DNA from: JAQVEM01 sp964610315
GTDB lineage: Bacteria; Actinomycetota; Humimicrobiia; Humimicrobiales; Humimicrobiaceae
DNA: 64,000 nt
Direction of reading: 5' to 3'
Assembly: GCA_964610315.1 (NCBI GenBank)
Contig: CAZSVM010000008.1
Span: forward strand, 28,301 to 92,300
Position numbers and translations under genes: made by a program. Shown here piece by piece: positions 8,229 through 17,448 of this stretch. Each line of letters begins with the position of its first letter. Positions within the stretch are counted from its first letter, which is position 1. Under the pieces are notes generated by a model. The model searched no databases and was not told where the DNA came from. It saw nothing but the letters and a program-made list of their open reading frames with translations.

Positions 8229-9728
8229 TTATGTGCTTATTATTTCTCCAGGACTTATATCCAGACTCATTAAAATTATATCAATATCTTCTATCCTGCT
8301 GCCTTTAAGTATTTCCTCGCTTAAAATAAGACTATTAATGGAGGGACCCATTACTATAAGAGAATTTAAATTTCTTTTTCCAACTTCCATATAAATTTTG
8401 AAAAGACCGTGCGGACATTCGATACCATATGAAATCACACCCGGCTGGAACTCCAGGTGTGATAGATTTATTTTCTTTATATAAGTTCCCTCCGGAAACT
8501 TACCGGTAATTTGATTTATTATTCTCAGGGATTGAAATATTTCACCAAATCTGACCAGAACTCTATCCAGACAATCTCCTTTTCTACCTATAGGCACCGT
8601 AAATGATAAATCTTTATAGGAAATAAGGTCTTTATCCTTGCGTAAATCATATCTGATACCTGAAGCTCTCAGATTTGGCCCGGTTACACCATACTCCAGG
8701 GCAGCCTCCCTACTGATTACTCCAGTATTTTTTAACCTTTCCATTATTATGAAATCATTGGTTATTATTTTTTCGATTCTCCTTATGTTTTTAAATAAAA
8801 TAGGAAGATTTTTTCTGATACTATCCAGCATTTCTTCACTTATGTCCTCTTTTACTCCCCCTATCCTTATAAAATTAGGTACGATTCTGGAACCGGTAAT
8901 TGCTTCTATAATCCTTAAAACCCTTTCCCTTTCCAGAAGAGAAAGATTGTAGGCAACATCATACTGCAATATATTACAAATATTGGAAATAAAATAAATA
9001 TGATTAGACACCCTGTATAATTCACCAAGAAGCATCCTTATATACTGAGCCCTCTGGGTTATCTTAAGCTGCAGCACCTCTTCAAAAGCACTGCACAGGC
9101 AGATTTCGGGAAATACACCTGCTTTCCAGTCAAATCTACTTATATAGGTTATAAGATCATAAACCTCCATATTTTTATAATATTCGCTACTCACAATCCT
9201 GCTTATATCTATATCAATATAAGCTTCTTTAATTTCATCATTTTGAGCAACAATATCCAGATCAAAACAGTCCAGTCCATCCAGAGTTCCGGGCGGAATT
9301 TTGATATTGAAACTGTGAGGAACTATTTTATCCCTGTACTGGTAAAAACTGGCTGCTTTATAAAACTCCCCAAGAATATTTATAATTTCGGTATAATCCC
9401 TTGTTGACTCTCCACTCGATATTTCCGTTTTCAATATAACCGAAAAATCATTTATAGAAGAATTAAGGTTTACTATCAGGAAGTTCTTTTTATCGCTTTT
9501 ATAAGTGGACATACTCTGGAAACTATTTATTTTAAGTTCCGGATTTTCTTTTAATTCCTTTACCACCGAATAGAAATTATCTTTTGGCACTTCTATTAAT
9601 AAATCGAGGCCGGCTTTAAAAATATCATTTATTTTATCCTTCAGGATAAATTCCAGATTTCTTGCTGTTTCCTCCATAAAGGTGAACTTGGAGGAAGGAT
9701 AAATTTTATCATAAATATTATCAATCAT
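8229..9728 (-). CDS. Fused NuoC-NuoD-like large subunit without hydrogenase cysteines or quinone-site residues
   Basis: 499 residues. Residues 1-135 resemble a NuoC/HycE-N domain. The rest is the NiFe-hydrogenase-large-subunit/NuoD fold: KITQRAQYIRMLLGELYRVSNHIYF (about 223-247), RERVLRIIEAITGSRIVPNFIRIGG, and the C-terminal SINSLILSEEILKGSRIEDIDIILMSLDISPGE. None of the CxxC pairs that bind NiFe are present, so it is not a hydrogenase. The NuoD motif HPSTHG reads PPGTLDG and RLDYVS reads RFDWKAG, so the His and Tyr that bind the quinone head group are also missing. This matches the loose definition of energy-converting-hydrogenase-related (Ehr) complexes. The fusion of C and D is common in such complexes. 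Confidence 0.82.
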   Translation of the reverse strand: MIDNIYDKIYPSSKFTFMEETARNLEFILKDKINDIFKAGLDLLIEVPKDNFYSVVKELKENPELKINSFQSMSTYKSDKKNFLIVNLNSSINDFSVILKTEISSGESTRDYTEIINILGEFYKAASFYQYRDKIVPHSFNIKIPPGTLDGLDCFDLDIVAQNDEIKEAYIDIDISRIVSSEYYKNMEVYDLITYISRFDWKAGVFPEICLCSAFEEVLQLKITQRAQYIRMLLGELYRVSNHIYFISNICNILQYDVAYNLSLLERERVLRIIEAITGSRIVPNFIRIGGVKEDISEEMLDSIRKNLPILFKNIRRIEKIITNDFIIMERLKNTGVISREAALEYGVTGPNLRASGIRYDLRKDKDLISYKDLSFTVPIGRKGDCLDRVLVRFGEIFQSLRIINQITGKFPEGTYIKKINLSHLEFQPGVISYGIECPHGLFKIYMEVGKRNLNSLIVMGPSINSLILSEEILKGSRIEDIDIILMSLDISPGEIIST

Positions 9729-9767
9729 TGGTATAAAAATATTAATTTATTATCTGTTCTATTATTC

Positions 9768-10163
9768 TTAACTTCTATTTAAAAATCTTAAAATCGCATA
9801 CATAAAAGCTTCCGGCCTGGGAGGGCATCCAGGGATGCACATACTTATTTCTACACTGCTCCTGAACTGGCTCAATAATTTGCTTTTCAAGTTAAACAAA
9901 TTTTTATTCAAAACACAGCTCCCCACTGCTATTATTCCTTTTGGCCAGGGCATTCTTTTATAAATATCCAAAACTCTGATTATTCCCGGTTCATTGTAAA
10001 AACCCTGAACAACCAGCAAATCTGCATCCTCGGCAGTATTGACAAAATTTATGCCAAATCTCTGAACATCATATAAAGCGCTCTGAACTGCAAATATTTC
10101 CTGCTTACAGCAGCCAAATCCGGTAACCATAATATTGAGATTGCTTCTAATAATAGAAGACAT
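9768..10163 (-). CDS. NuoB-like iron-sulfur subunit
   Basis: 131 residues, compact form of NuoB/HycG. All four ligands of the N2-type cluster are visible: the CC pair in FGCCKQE (about 17-18), GSC (about 82-84) and the PGCPPRPEA motif (about 110). It passes electrons from the NuoI-type ferredoxin subunit to the active site at the NuoB-NuoD interface. AGGAG precedes the ATG by 8 bp. It stands between the NuoA-like and NuoCD-like genes, the usual order. Confidence 0.9.
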   Translation of the reverse strand: MSSIIRSNLNIMVTGFGCCKQEIFAVQSALYDVQRFGINFVNTAEDADLLVVQGFYNEPGIIRVLDIYKRMPWPKGIIAVGSCVLNKNLFNLKSKLLSQFRSSVEISMCIPGCPPRPEAFMYAILRFLNRS

Positions 10164-10174
10164 TTATATAACTC

Positions 10175-10579
10175 CTAACTAATAATTTTCGATCTAACCA
10201 GGTATATAACCATTAATATAAGATAAAATATTATACCTATAATCAGATATAGATTTAAATTTATAGATGGGTTTCTGCTGTAATTAAAAACGGCAAAAAT
10301 AAGGAATATAAAAACAATTATGATTACCAATACCGTTCCCAGAATAAAGATATTTTTTTGTCGGTAGGGATCTTTTTTATAGTTCAATATATCCGGGTAA
10401 TTAGCCGGGTTAAACTCTTTTTTTATACACACACTCCCCATATTATTTCTAATCCCGGTTCTGCGATTCAATATATGGGATAACAGAAAAAGGAAAGCAA
10501 ATATAAGGGCCAAAACAATAACAAAAATTATGAAAGCTATGATATTATTAACATAAGCAGCAATAGACTCCTGCGGCAT
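10175..10579 (-). CDS. NuoA-like membrane subunit, first gene of the complex-I-like operon
   Basis: 134 residues with three hydrophobic helices in the NuoA arrangement (helix, loop of about 45 residues, two helices). The NuoA loop signature ECG is missing (GSVCIKKEF) and the FDLE motif of helix 2 is replaced by an uncharged stretch, so the call relies on topology and operon position. DPYRQKNIFILG at the loop end is similar to the FSVRFYLVA segment of NuoA. AGGGAA lies before the ATG. It is the promoter-proximal gene of an operon running at least to the NuoN-like gene. Confidence 0.6.
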   Translation of the reverse strand: MPQESIAAYVNNIIAFIIFVIVLALIFAFLFLLSHILNRRTGIRNNMGSVCIKKEFNPANYPDILNYKKDPYRQKNIFILGTVLVIIIVFIFLIFAVFNYSRNPSINLNLYLIIGIIFYLILMVIYLVRSKIIS

Positions 10580-10743
10580 TATGATTCCCTGTTTATATAT
10601 TTTTCCATTTTTATATTTTTGAGTCTAAACTTTATCACAATTATAATGCTACTTCAATTAATAACCTGTGCCTTAATATTAATTTTTGTTCCTCGGATAC
10701 ACAAAATTTATTATAAATCAATTTTAAAACAGCAGTTACCCGG

Positions 10744-13155
10744 TTACCCCATTACTGCTTCTATATGGTGGGTCTTGCTGTCTTCAAAAACAGGAACTAT
10801 ATTGCCATTTATTTCCACACCATCCACTTTTAAGCTGGATACTCCTTTATTGATATGATCGGGGTTTCTTACTTCTATATTATAAATGGCATTTCTATAC
10901 TTGCGAACAGCTTTAAAGCCATTCCACTTTTTAGGAATACAGGGATCTATCTCCATGCCACTGTAAGTTGGCCGTATACCCAGTATAAACTTAGTACCGG
11001 CTTGATACATCCATGAAGCTGCTCCGGTAAGCCAGCTGTTTCGCCCCAGGCCGAATTGAGGGTGCTCATCACTTAGAATATTCTGTGCGTAGACATAGGG
11101 TTCGCATTCATACTCATCTATAATATCATTTTTAGCAGCAGGATTTATCTGATTGTAATACTCATAGGCACGGTCACCATTCCCTATTATGGTCTCGGCA
11201 ATTACTGCCCAGGGATTGGTATGCAGAAAAATACCTCCATTCTCCTTGGTTCCGGGAGGAAAAGTAGTAATGCCCCCTTTGGTTTGATCATAACCGTCAA
11301 AGCCTGGCCAGCTCACTTTAATCCCCTTGGGAGTATTAAGAAGCTTGTTTACCGACTCCAGAGCTTTTTCCGCCCTTTTATCGGTTGCCATTCCGGATAT
11401 CAAAGACCAGGATTGAGCATTCAAATATATTTTGCCCTGTTTATTTTTATGTGAACCCATTGGAGTCCCGTCCGAGTCAAAATAGCGAATATACCATCGG
11501 CCATCCCAGCAAGTTTTATTAAATGTCTCTTTTATGATCTCATACTCCTCCTGGTAGAGCTTAACCGAGGCAGGGTCATTCAGGTAACTGCAAAGCTCAA
11601 TCATTTCCTTAAGCCCTTTTCCATAAAGGTAGGTATTGAACAATGATTCCGCACCGGTTCTGAGATTAACCGTATCATTCCAGTCTGCAAAACCCAGGTG
11701 TGGTATACCGTGTCTCCCCTTATCATTCCTGGTAAAATTCAGAGCTCTTTTCATATGATCCATAACTGTTCCACTCTCATCGGGTTTTCCTTCTCCGCCT
11801 TTTTCATAATATGAAATAATCTCTTTCAAAAAATCCATATCTCCGGTCTCTTTCAGATAAGCGATTACTGCCAGAATGATCCAGAGATGGTCATCGCCAT
11901 AGTAATGAGGCCGGTCCGGTATCTCAACCGAATCTCCTCTGGATCCTTCCATGGTTAAGGGGTTAAAACCATGCATTGCACTGCCGTTTTTTCTTTGAAT
12001 CATCATCAGTTGTTTTAACATTTCTTTTGTTTCTCCGGGTATATGGCTGACTACCCCCATTATATCCTGCGAACCGTCACGAACACCGATACCCCGTGTC
12101 CCCATTCCCAGCTGGTAATATGAAAGATAGCGGGACCAGTTTTTAGTGATAAAGCACTGACGAGGATTTTGAATATTAAGCATGCTGTCCATATTGGGGT
12201 CCGGTGTCTCTATCTGCATTGTTGATAAAAACTCATCCCAGAAACAGTTCATTTCATCAAATGCTTTCCTTACCGATCGGGGATCTCTGTATTTTTCAAT
12301 ACCAGAGCAGGCTTTTTCAAAATTCTGTTCCTGCCCCAGCTGAGTAATAAAGCTTTTCCCCTGGCCGGGTTCGAAGTTTCCAAGATGGTGCATAATAGCG
12401 CCTATATTATCTCCCCTATTGGCTTCATAACTGGCCAGCTCCTCCATTTGCAGTGAAAGCGGGCTTGACCAGGTTCCATACTCATTATCTCCCAGAAATC
12501 GTTTCCTATCCGATTCAAAAGAGGAAACAGGCCAGCTGGATGTAAAAAAATTCACGTTGGTTTCCCTGCGCATAAAAGCATACTGAGTCAAAGTCAAAAG
12601 GCCGCCTTTTTCTCTTATACAGCGGGATTGCATGGTCTGCGGAACCCAGTCAGCATTATTGAATTGTTTTACAGCATCAAAGTGCGTATACTCAACCACA
12701 CTTATAGCATCGATTTCCAGTTCTCTTTCTGCTTTATTGATTATTTTTACTTCCCGGATTTCCCGCTCATCATTTATAGGAACAAAGATAGTACACTCCG
12801 TCCGTATTCCATAAAATTCAGATATTATACGGGTATAGCCCAGGCCAACATGGCATTCATATAAATCATATCGATCCAGTGTAGGAACAAAAAAAGGTGA
12901 AAAAACTTTATAACCATTTCCCTGTCTGAACCGGAGATATAAAGTTTCACCCTTGAACTCCGAGGAAGGCATCTGCTGGATATATTTTACTATCCGGTTT
13001 AAAGTCGGATCGCCTTTACATATCAATGCACCGCCGGTATGATCCACAAAACCACCGAATTTTAAAGTTCCGATATAATTGATCCATTTAACCGGTGTTT
13101 TGGGATTGGTGATTACGTACTCCTTGTTTTTATCATCAAAATGACCGTATTTCAT
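10744..13155 (-). CDS. GH94 glycoside phosphorylase (cellobiose/chitobiose-phosphorylase type, substrate open)
   Basis: 803 residues, the length of two-domain GH94 enzymes. N-terminal signature MKYGHFDDKNKEYVITNP followed by the beta-sandwich. The (alpha/alpha)6 barrel holds the catalytic acid in GFADWNDTVNL (family ADWND) and substrate/phosphate loops GDDHLW and KENGGIFLHTNPWAVIAE. The C-terminus GMEIDPCIPKKWNGFKAVRKYR is typical. GH94 enzymes split beta-glucosides with phosphate to give a sugar 1-phosphate in the cytoplasm, saving ATP. The subsite residues differ from classical cellobiose phosphorylase (for example RTGAES where GGGES is usual), so cellobionate, laminaribiose or another disaccharide are possible. 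AGGAGGAAG precedes the start. It runs alone, convergent to none, with 165 bp to the nuoA-like gene downstream. Confidence 0.88.
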   Translation of the reverse strand: MKYGHFDDKNKEYVITNPKTPVKWINYIGTLKFGGFVDHTGGALICKGDPTLNRIVKYIQQMPSSEFKGETLYLRFRQGNGYKVFSPFFVPTLDRYDLYECHVGLGYTRIISEFYGIRTECTIFVPINDEREIREVKIINKAERELEIDAISVVEYTHFDAVKQFNNADWVPQTMQSRCIREKGGLLTLTQYAFMRRETNVNFFTSSWPVSSFESDRKRFLGDNEYGTWSSPLSLQMEELASYEANRGDNIGAIMHHLGNFEPGQGKSFITQLGQEQNFEKACSGIEKYRDPRSVRKAFDEMNCFWDEFLSTMQIETPDPNMDSMLNIQNPRQCFITKNWSRYLSYYQLGMGTRGIGVRDGSQDIMGVVSHIPGETKEMLKQLMMIQRKNGSAMHGFNPLTMEGSRGDSVEIPDRPHYYGDDHLWIILAVIAYLKETGDMDFLKEIISYYEKGGEGKPDESGTVMDHMKRALNFTRNDKGRHGIPHLGFADWNDTVNLRTGAESLFNTYLYGKGLKEMIELCSYLNDPASVKLYQEEYEIIKETFNKTCWDGRWYIRYFDSDGTPMGSHKNKQGKIYLNAQSWSLISGMATDKRAEKALESVNKLLNTPKGIKVSWPGFDGYDQTKGGITTFPPGTKENGGIFLHTNPWAVIAETIIGNGDRAYEYYNQINPAAKNDIIDEYECEPYVYAQNILSDEHPQFGLGRNSWLTGAASWMYQAGTKFILGIRPTYSGMEIDPCIPKKWNGFKAVRKYRNAIYNIEVRNPDHINKGVSSLKVDGVEINGNIVPVFEDSKTHHIEAVMG

Positions 13156-13366
13156 TAGTGCTTCCTCCTGATTTGTCAGTTCTTCTAAAGGATAAATATT
13201 TTATTTTAAATCAGTTAATAAGTCAAAACCGAAAGGGCATGCTTCAGGATTGTCTTCTGGTATTTTAAAATCAAACTCCTTACCCTTATATTATTTTCTC
13301 CTATTAATAACTTTAGATGGTTTAATAGTTTATTTTTTTTTAAAAAATATAATATAATGATTAGAG

Positions 13367-14470
13367 ATGAGATTAAGAAAATTACCAAATGGCAGCAAGA
13401 CAATAAAAAATATAGGGATTTTCTCCTGGTCGATAATCGGCTTTCTTTTAATCATTGCCCTTTTCTTTTACATCGTATATCAGATAAGAATAGCAATTAT
13501 ACCGCTGATCATAGCCATAGCTATAGCTTATCTATTGGGTCCGCTGGTAATCCTCCTGCAAAAGAAAATGAGAAAAATATTCGCAGTAGCCATAACTTAC
13601 CTCATTTTTATAGGGATTATCTTTACCATCTTTTTCTTCGTAATACCTGTAATAATTGGCCAGTTTCAGACTTTTATAAAGAGTTTCCCTTCATATATGC
13701 AAAATTTAACCAAATTTATAAATGATTTTTTACAAAACAACACTCTGATTAAAAATATCGAAAATCTGGTAGGCAAGGAGATCATACCAAAAGATGCCAG
13801 TTCGGTTACCCAATATCTTATAAACAGAATCAACCTGGAGGAAATTAATATTTTCCAGAGTGCTACTACTCTGGGCAGATCGGTGCTTAATATAGTCTTA
13901 TACTTCATAGTGGGCCCACTGCTGGGAATATATATACTTATGCATAACGAGAGGATAAAGGCTACATTCATAAAGATAATTCCAAAAAGATTTAAAAATC
14001 ATACCATTATTATTCTGGATAAAATCAATAAAGTGGGTGGGAAATATGTCAGAGGACAGATACTGGTATCCATTATCGTGGGCATATTATGCACCATAGT
14101 GCTGCTTATATTGAAGGTAGATTTTGCCATTCTTCTTGGTTTCATAGCAGGACTTTTCAATCTTATACCTCTCCTGGGACCTATAATAGGTGCCGTACCT
14201 GCTGCCCTGGCTGCACTCTTTATCTCTCCGCTGAAGGCTCTGCTGGTAATCCTCTTATTTATTGCCGTTCAACAAATAGACAATTACGTCATTTCTCCAA
14301 ACATAATGAAATATCAGGTAGGGGTTCATCCCGGTATTATAATTTTTTCACTAATGGCCGGCGGTGCCTTACTGGGTATATGGGGACTTATAATTGCCGT
14401 GCCTACTGTGGCCGTTTTGCAGGAAATATTAAGATATTATCTTCTTGAGAAAAATAAGATAGCATCCTGA
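13367..14470 (+). CDS. AI-2E family (UPF0118) membrane permease
   Basis: 367 residues with about eight helices in the AI-2E/PerM pattern: two N-terminal hairpins, a soluble domain (about 105-200), then the conserved C-terminal block GLFNLIPLLGPIIGAVPAAL and VQQIDNYVISPNIMKYQVGVHP. Family members include Bacillus YtvI and E. coli PerM/TqsA; some are Na+/H+ antiporters or exporters, and the substrate here cannot be read from sequence. No obvious ribosome-binding site precedes the ATG. The 3' end overlaps the convergent larC gene by 34 bp. Confidence 0.88.
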   Translation: MRLRKLPNGSKTIKNIGIFSWSIIGFLLIIALFFYIVYQIRIAIIPLIIAIAIAYLLGPLVILLQKKMRKIFAVAITYLIFIGIIFTIFFFVIPVIIGQFQTFIKSFPSYMQNLTKFINDFLQNNTLIKNIENLVGKEIIPKDASSVTQYLINRINLEEINIFQSATTLGRSVLNIVLYFIVGPLLGIYILMHNERIKATFIKIIPKRFKNHTIIILDKINKVGGKYVRGQILVSIIVGILCTIVLLILKVDFAILLGFIAGLFNLIPLLGPIIGAVPAALAALFISPLKALLVILLFIAVQQIDNYVISPNIMKYQVGVHPGIIIFSLMAGGALLGIWGLIIAVPTVAVLQEILRYYLLEKNKIAS

Positions 14471-15612
14471 TATATTTCCTTAAGCGGTTTTTTGGTTTTC
14501 TTTGCCAATCTCCGGCAGGATTCGAATTCAGGTGAAATGTTTACTTCTCGGTCTTCCACAGTACTTACCTTTACTTTAACTTCACCATAAGGCAGCCTGA
14601 CTGTTTTCACTTCTCTACCGGCAGAATACCTCTTTATTTCCTCTCTTCTAACTCCAAGCGTTGTGGATTCCATAAGCATTATATTTATTACTTCCCATTC
14701 GGATTCTCTGCTGCAGAGAACACCAATTTTAAAGGCGGGCCTGTTTTTTTTCATATAAATAGGTTCTACCCATGCGTCCAACACTCTGGCTTTAAATAAT
14801 TCTTCCATCAGGTAACCAATAATCTCCGGGGTGCTGTCATCAATATTTGCAGAAAGCATAATCAGGTTTTCTTCCCTTATACCATGCTCACCTTTACCGA
14901 CTCCTTTTAAAAGCCTTAAAATATTGGGAATCTTTTTACCTTTATTTTTTCCAGTTCCATAACCGATTTTATGGATTTCCATATAAGGAATGCTGCCAAA
15001 GCCGGCCGCCAGTGATTTTATTATGGCGGCGCCGGTGGGAGTGGTAACCTCAAAATCAAAACCACCCCCGTATACCGGTACCTTCTTTAATATCTCCACC
15101 GCTGCCGGTGCCGGTACCGGCAACTTACCATGTGAACTATCAACCAGACCCTTTCCCATGGGAACGGCGTTGCTGTAAAATGATTTGATTTTCAAATTAT
15201 TTAAACATATGGCGGTACTTACAATATCAATAATAGAATCCACTGCCCCTATTTCGTGAAAATGTACATTATCTACATCATAGCCGTGTATGGAAGCTTC
15301 TGCTTCTGCAACCAGCTGGAAAATACCCACAGACATTTTTTTGATCCCGGCATCTAATTTGCTTTCACTGATTATTCTTTTGATATTTCTGTAATTTCTA
15401 TCCTGCTGTGGTCCTGTTACTTTTACATCAAATTTTTTAGCTTTGATAGAACCTGCTTTTATTTCCCGGCAGGCTATATCATATCCGGTAACATCAAGCT
15501 TTTTTAATTCACTTTTTAAAAAAGATATATCAATCCCCAGATCAAGCAGCGCACCAACCATCATATCGCCGCTTATTCCCGAAAAACAATCGATATATAG
15601 AATTTTCTCCAT
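14437..15612 (-). CDS. larC: LarC nickel-insertion protein (pyridinium-3,5-bisthiocarboxylate mononucleotide nickel chelatase)
   Basis: Inserts nickel into the pincer cofactor used by lactate racemase and relatives, with CTP use known for the family. Family marks: LYIDCFSGISGDMMVGALLDLG at the N-terminus, VHFHEIGAVDSIIDIVS, SHGKLPVPAPAAVEILK, TTPTGAAIIKSLA, and the C-terminal LSANIDDSTPEIIGYLME. I start at 15612 because ACAGGAGATAAAA precedes that ATG and the family N-terminus begins there; the frame stays open 27 codons further upstream without support. It is divergent from larE (183 bp between) and overlaps the convergent permease gene. larA and larB are not in the window. Confidence 0.93.
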   Translation of the reverse strand: MEKILYIDCFSGISGDMMVGALLDLGIDISFLKSELKKLDVTGYDIACREIKAGSIKAKKFDVKVTGPQQDRNYRNIKRIISESKLDAGIKKMSVGIFQLVAEAEASIHGYDVDNVHFHEIGAVDSIIDIVSTAICLNNLKIKSFYSNAVPMGKGLVDSSHGKLPVPAPAAVEILKKVPVYGGGFDFEVTTPTGAAIIKSLAAGFGSIPYMEIHKIGYGTGKNKGKKIPNILRLLKGVGKGEHGIREENLIMLSANIDDSTPEIIGYLMEELFKARVLDAWVEPIYMKKNRPAFKIGVLCSRESEWEVINIMLMESTTLGVRREEIKRYSAGREVKTVRLPYGEVKVKVSTVEDREVNISPEFESCRRLAKKTKKPLKEIYQDAILFFSRR

Positions 15613-15795
15613 TTTTATCTCCTGTCCATATTTCGAATGCTTAAATCCCGAAATCTCGCTGCATTTAAATTCCATACAAAATCGGGAGCACAATTTATTT
15701 TAATTTTAAAATTACCATTTTACTAAGACTATTGCAAAAAGATAGTATTTTCTATATTTTAGAAAATAATTCTTGCAAAAATAGGATATTGATTA

Positions 15796-16593
15796 ATGAC
15801 TGATAGGAAAATCGATAAATTAAAAATGATCCTAAAAGAAATGGACTCCGTAATCATAGCTTTTTCCGGCGGAGTGGACAGCAGCTACCTGCTAAAAATG
15901 GCAAAAGATGAACTTGACAAGAATGTTATTGCAGTTACGGCAAAACTTTCCACATTTCCGGAAAGCGAGTTTAGAGAAGCAAAAAAAATAGCGGGCAGTC
16001 TGAACTGCAGGTATATAATCATAAATTATAATCAGCTTGAAATAAAAGAACTTGGAAACAATCCAAAAAATAGGTGCTACTGGTGCAAACAGAAACTTTT
16101 TTCGGAATTGGTTTTCATAAAAAATAAATATAAATTTAATTTTATCGCTGACGGAACTAATTATGATGATTTAAACACCTTTAGGCCGGGCATCAGGGCC
16201 TTAAAGGAACTGGGGATAAAAAGTCCTCTTGCCGATGCCGGATTGACCAAGGAAGAGATAAGAAAATACTCCAAAAAGTTAAAACTGCCTACCTGGAACA
16301 AACCTGCACTTTCCTGCCTGTTATCCAGATTACCTTATGGTGAGAGGGTTTCGGAATCCAAATTGAAAAAAATCGAAAGAGCTGAAAATTTCCTTCATGA
16401 ACTCGGTCTAAAACAAATAAGATTGAGATACCACTATCCTATAGCCAGGATAGAAATCGGAAAAGAAGAGATACCTTTGATGCTTGATTATAATATAAGA
16501 GAAAAAATAATAAAAAGATTAAAAAGGATTGGATTTGAATATGTTTGTTTAGATCTTGAAGGTTACCGATCCGGGAGCATGGATGAATTATGA
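15796..16593 (+). CDS. larE: LarE ATP-dependent sacrificial sulfur transferase
   Basis: Adenylates the carboxylate of the pincer-cofactor precursor and donates sulfur from its own cysteine. 265 residues. PP-loop FSGGVDSSYLL (about 25), NPKNRCYWCKQKLF (about 95), DGTNYDDL, and KPALSCLLSRLPYGERV (about 175), whose Cys is at the position of the sacrificial Cys176 of Lactobacillus LarE. With larC it provides two of three cofactor enzymes; larB and an acceptor enzyme must be elsewhere. Start ATG has a weak AGGAT upstream. Confidence 0.93.
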   Translation: MTDRKIDKLKMILKEMDSVIIAFSGGVDSSYLLKMAKDELDKNVIAVTAKLSTFPESEFREAKKIAGSLNCRYIIINYNQLEIKELGNNPKNRCYWCKQKLFSELVFIKNKYKFNFIADGTNYDDLNTFRPGIRALKELGIKSPLADAGLTKEEIRKYSKKLKLPTWNKPALSCLLSRLPYGERVSESKLKKIERAENFLHELGLKQIRLRYHYPIARIEIGKEEIPLMLDYNIREKIIKRLKRIGFEYVCLDLEGYRSGSMDEL

Positions 16594-16619
16594 TGGCAGA
16601 AAATATTTACCGGTATTAG

Positions 16620-17279
16620 CTAATAACCAATCCTCTTAAAAAATTCCTTATAATTTTTATGATAAATCTCCGCAATTTCTTTTTTCTCAAGGCCGGCACC
16701 CAGACCAACTTTCTCCTGCATATCTAATTTAAATAAATCCTTCCAGCTATGAGCATCGCTATTTATCAGAAATTTTACACCTGCTTTTCTGCCCGAATTC
16801 ACTACCACTCCGTTAGTAAGGCTATGACCGGCTCTGGAGGTAATTTCTATAAAAACATTATTCCTGGCAGCAAGCTCTGCCTCTTCTAATTTCAGGATGC
16901 CGGGATGAGCCAGGATATCTGTATATTCCGATTGAACCGCTTCCATATTAGTGCCGGTTTCCACACTCTCTACGATACTCTCCCCATGAACTACCACTAC
17001 CCGTGCTCCCATTTCCCTGGCAGTTTTAGCCATCTGGTTTATACTTTTAGAAGGGATATTGGTTAATTCTACTCCTGGGATTGCCTTTATATCCCAGTAT
17101 TTTTCTGCAAGTTCGCAATCTTTTTTTATCCTTGATATTATAAAATCAAGATTAGAGTAACTGGCATGATCGGTTAAAGCTATGCAGCGGTATCCAGAAA
17201 CGGCTGCAAATCTTATAAGTTCGATGGGACTGTGCACACCATCGGATAAAAATGTATGGGTATGAAAATCACATACCAT
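16620..17279 (-). CDS. PHP-domain phosphoesterase
   Basis: 219 residues covering one PHP domain. Metal-ligand motifs in order: DFHTHTFLSDG (N-terminus), LTDHA, PGVELT, VVVHGE, LAHPG and a C-terminal INSDAHS. PHP proteins hydrolyse phosphate esters (histidinol phosphate, nucleotides, phosphoserine) using a trinuclear metal site. The archaeal-type single-domain proteins of this length are mostly annotated as PHP-domain or histidinol-phosphatase-like; specificity is not determined here. It is convergent with larE, with 26 bp between stop codons. Confidence 0.82.
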   Translation of the reverse strand: MVCDFHTHTFLSDGVHSPIELIRFAAVSGYRCIALTDHASYSNLDFIISRIKKDCELAEKYWDIKAIPGVELTNIPSKSINQMAKTAREMGARVVVVHGESIVESVETGTNMEAVQSEYTDILAHPGILKLEEAELAARNNVFIEITSRAGHSLTNGVVVNSGRKAGVKFLINSDAHSWKDLFKLDMQEKVGLGAGLEKKEIAEIYHKNYKEFFKRIGY

Positions 17280-17448
17280 AAAGCAACCTTTCTTAAATAG
17301 TTTTTAAATATCGGATAATAAAAAAATAAAAATATTATTATTAAAAAATAACACTAACAATCTTGTTAAAATTCTATCAATATTACGGATATAAAACTAT
17401 AATTTTATTAAAAATTTAAAGGAATATGGAAAGGACTAAAAAATACCA

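Noticed and set aside
8229..9728. Calling the NuoCD-like protein a group 4 NiFe hydrogenase
   Set aside because: None of the N- or C-terminal CxxC pairs that hold the NiFe centre are present; ICLC is not at the right motif.
10619..10858. 79-codon plus-strand frame before and inside the 3' end of the GH94 gene
   Set aside because: Overlaps a conserved C-terminus on the other strand and has a TTG start without a ribosome-binding site.
13357..13725. Plus-strand frame overlapping the start of the AI-2E permease
   Set aside because: The other frame encodes a full-length family member; this one is its out-of-frame shadow.
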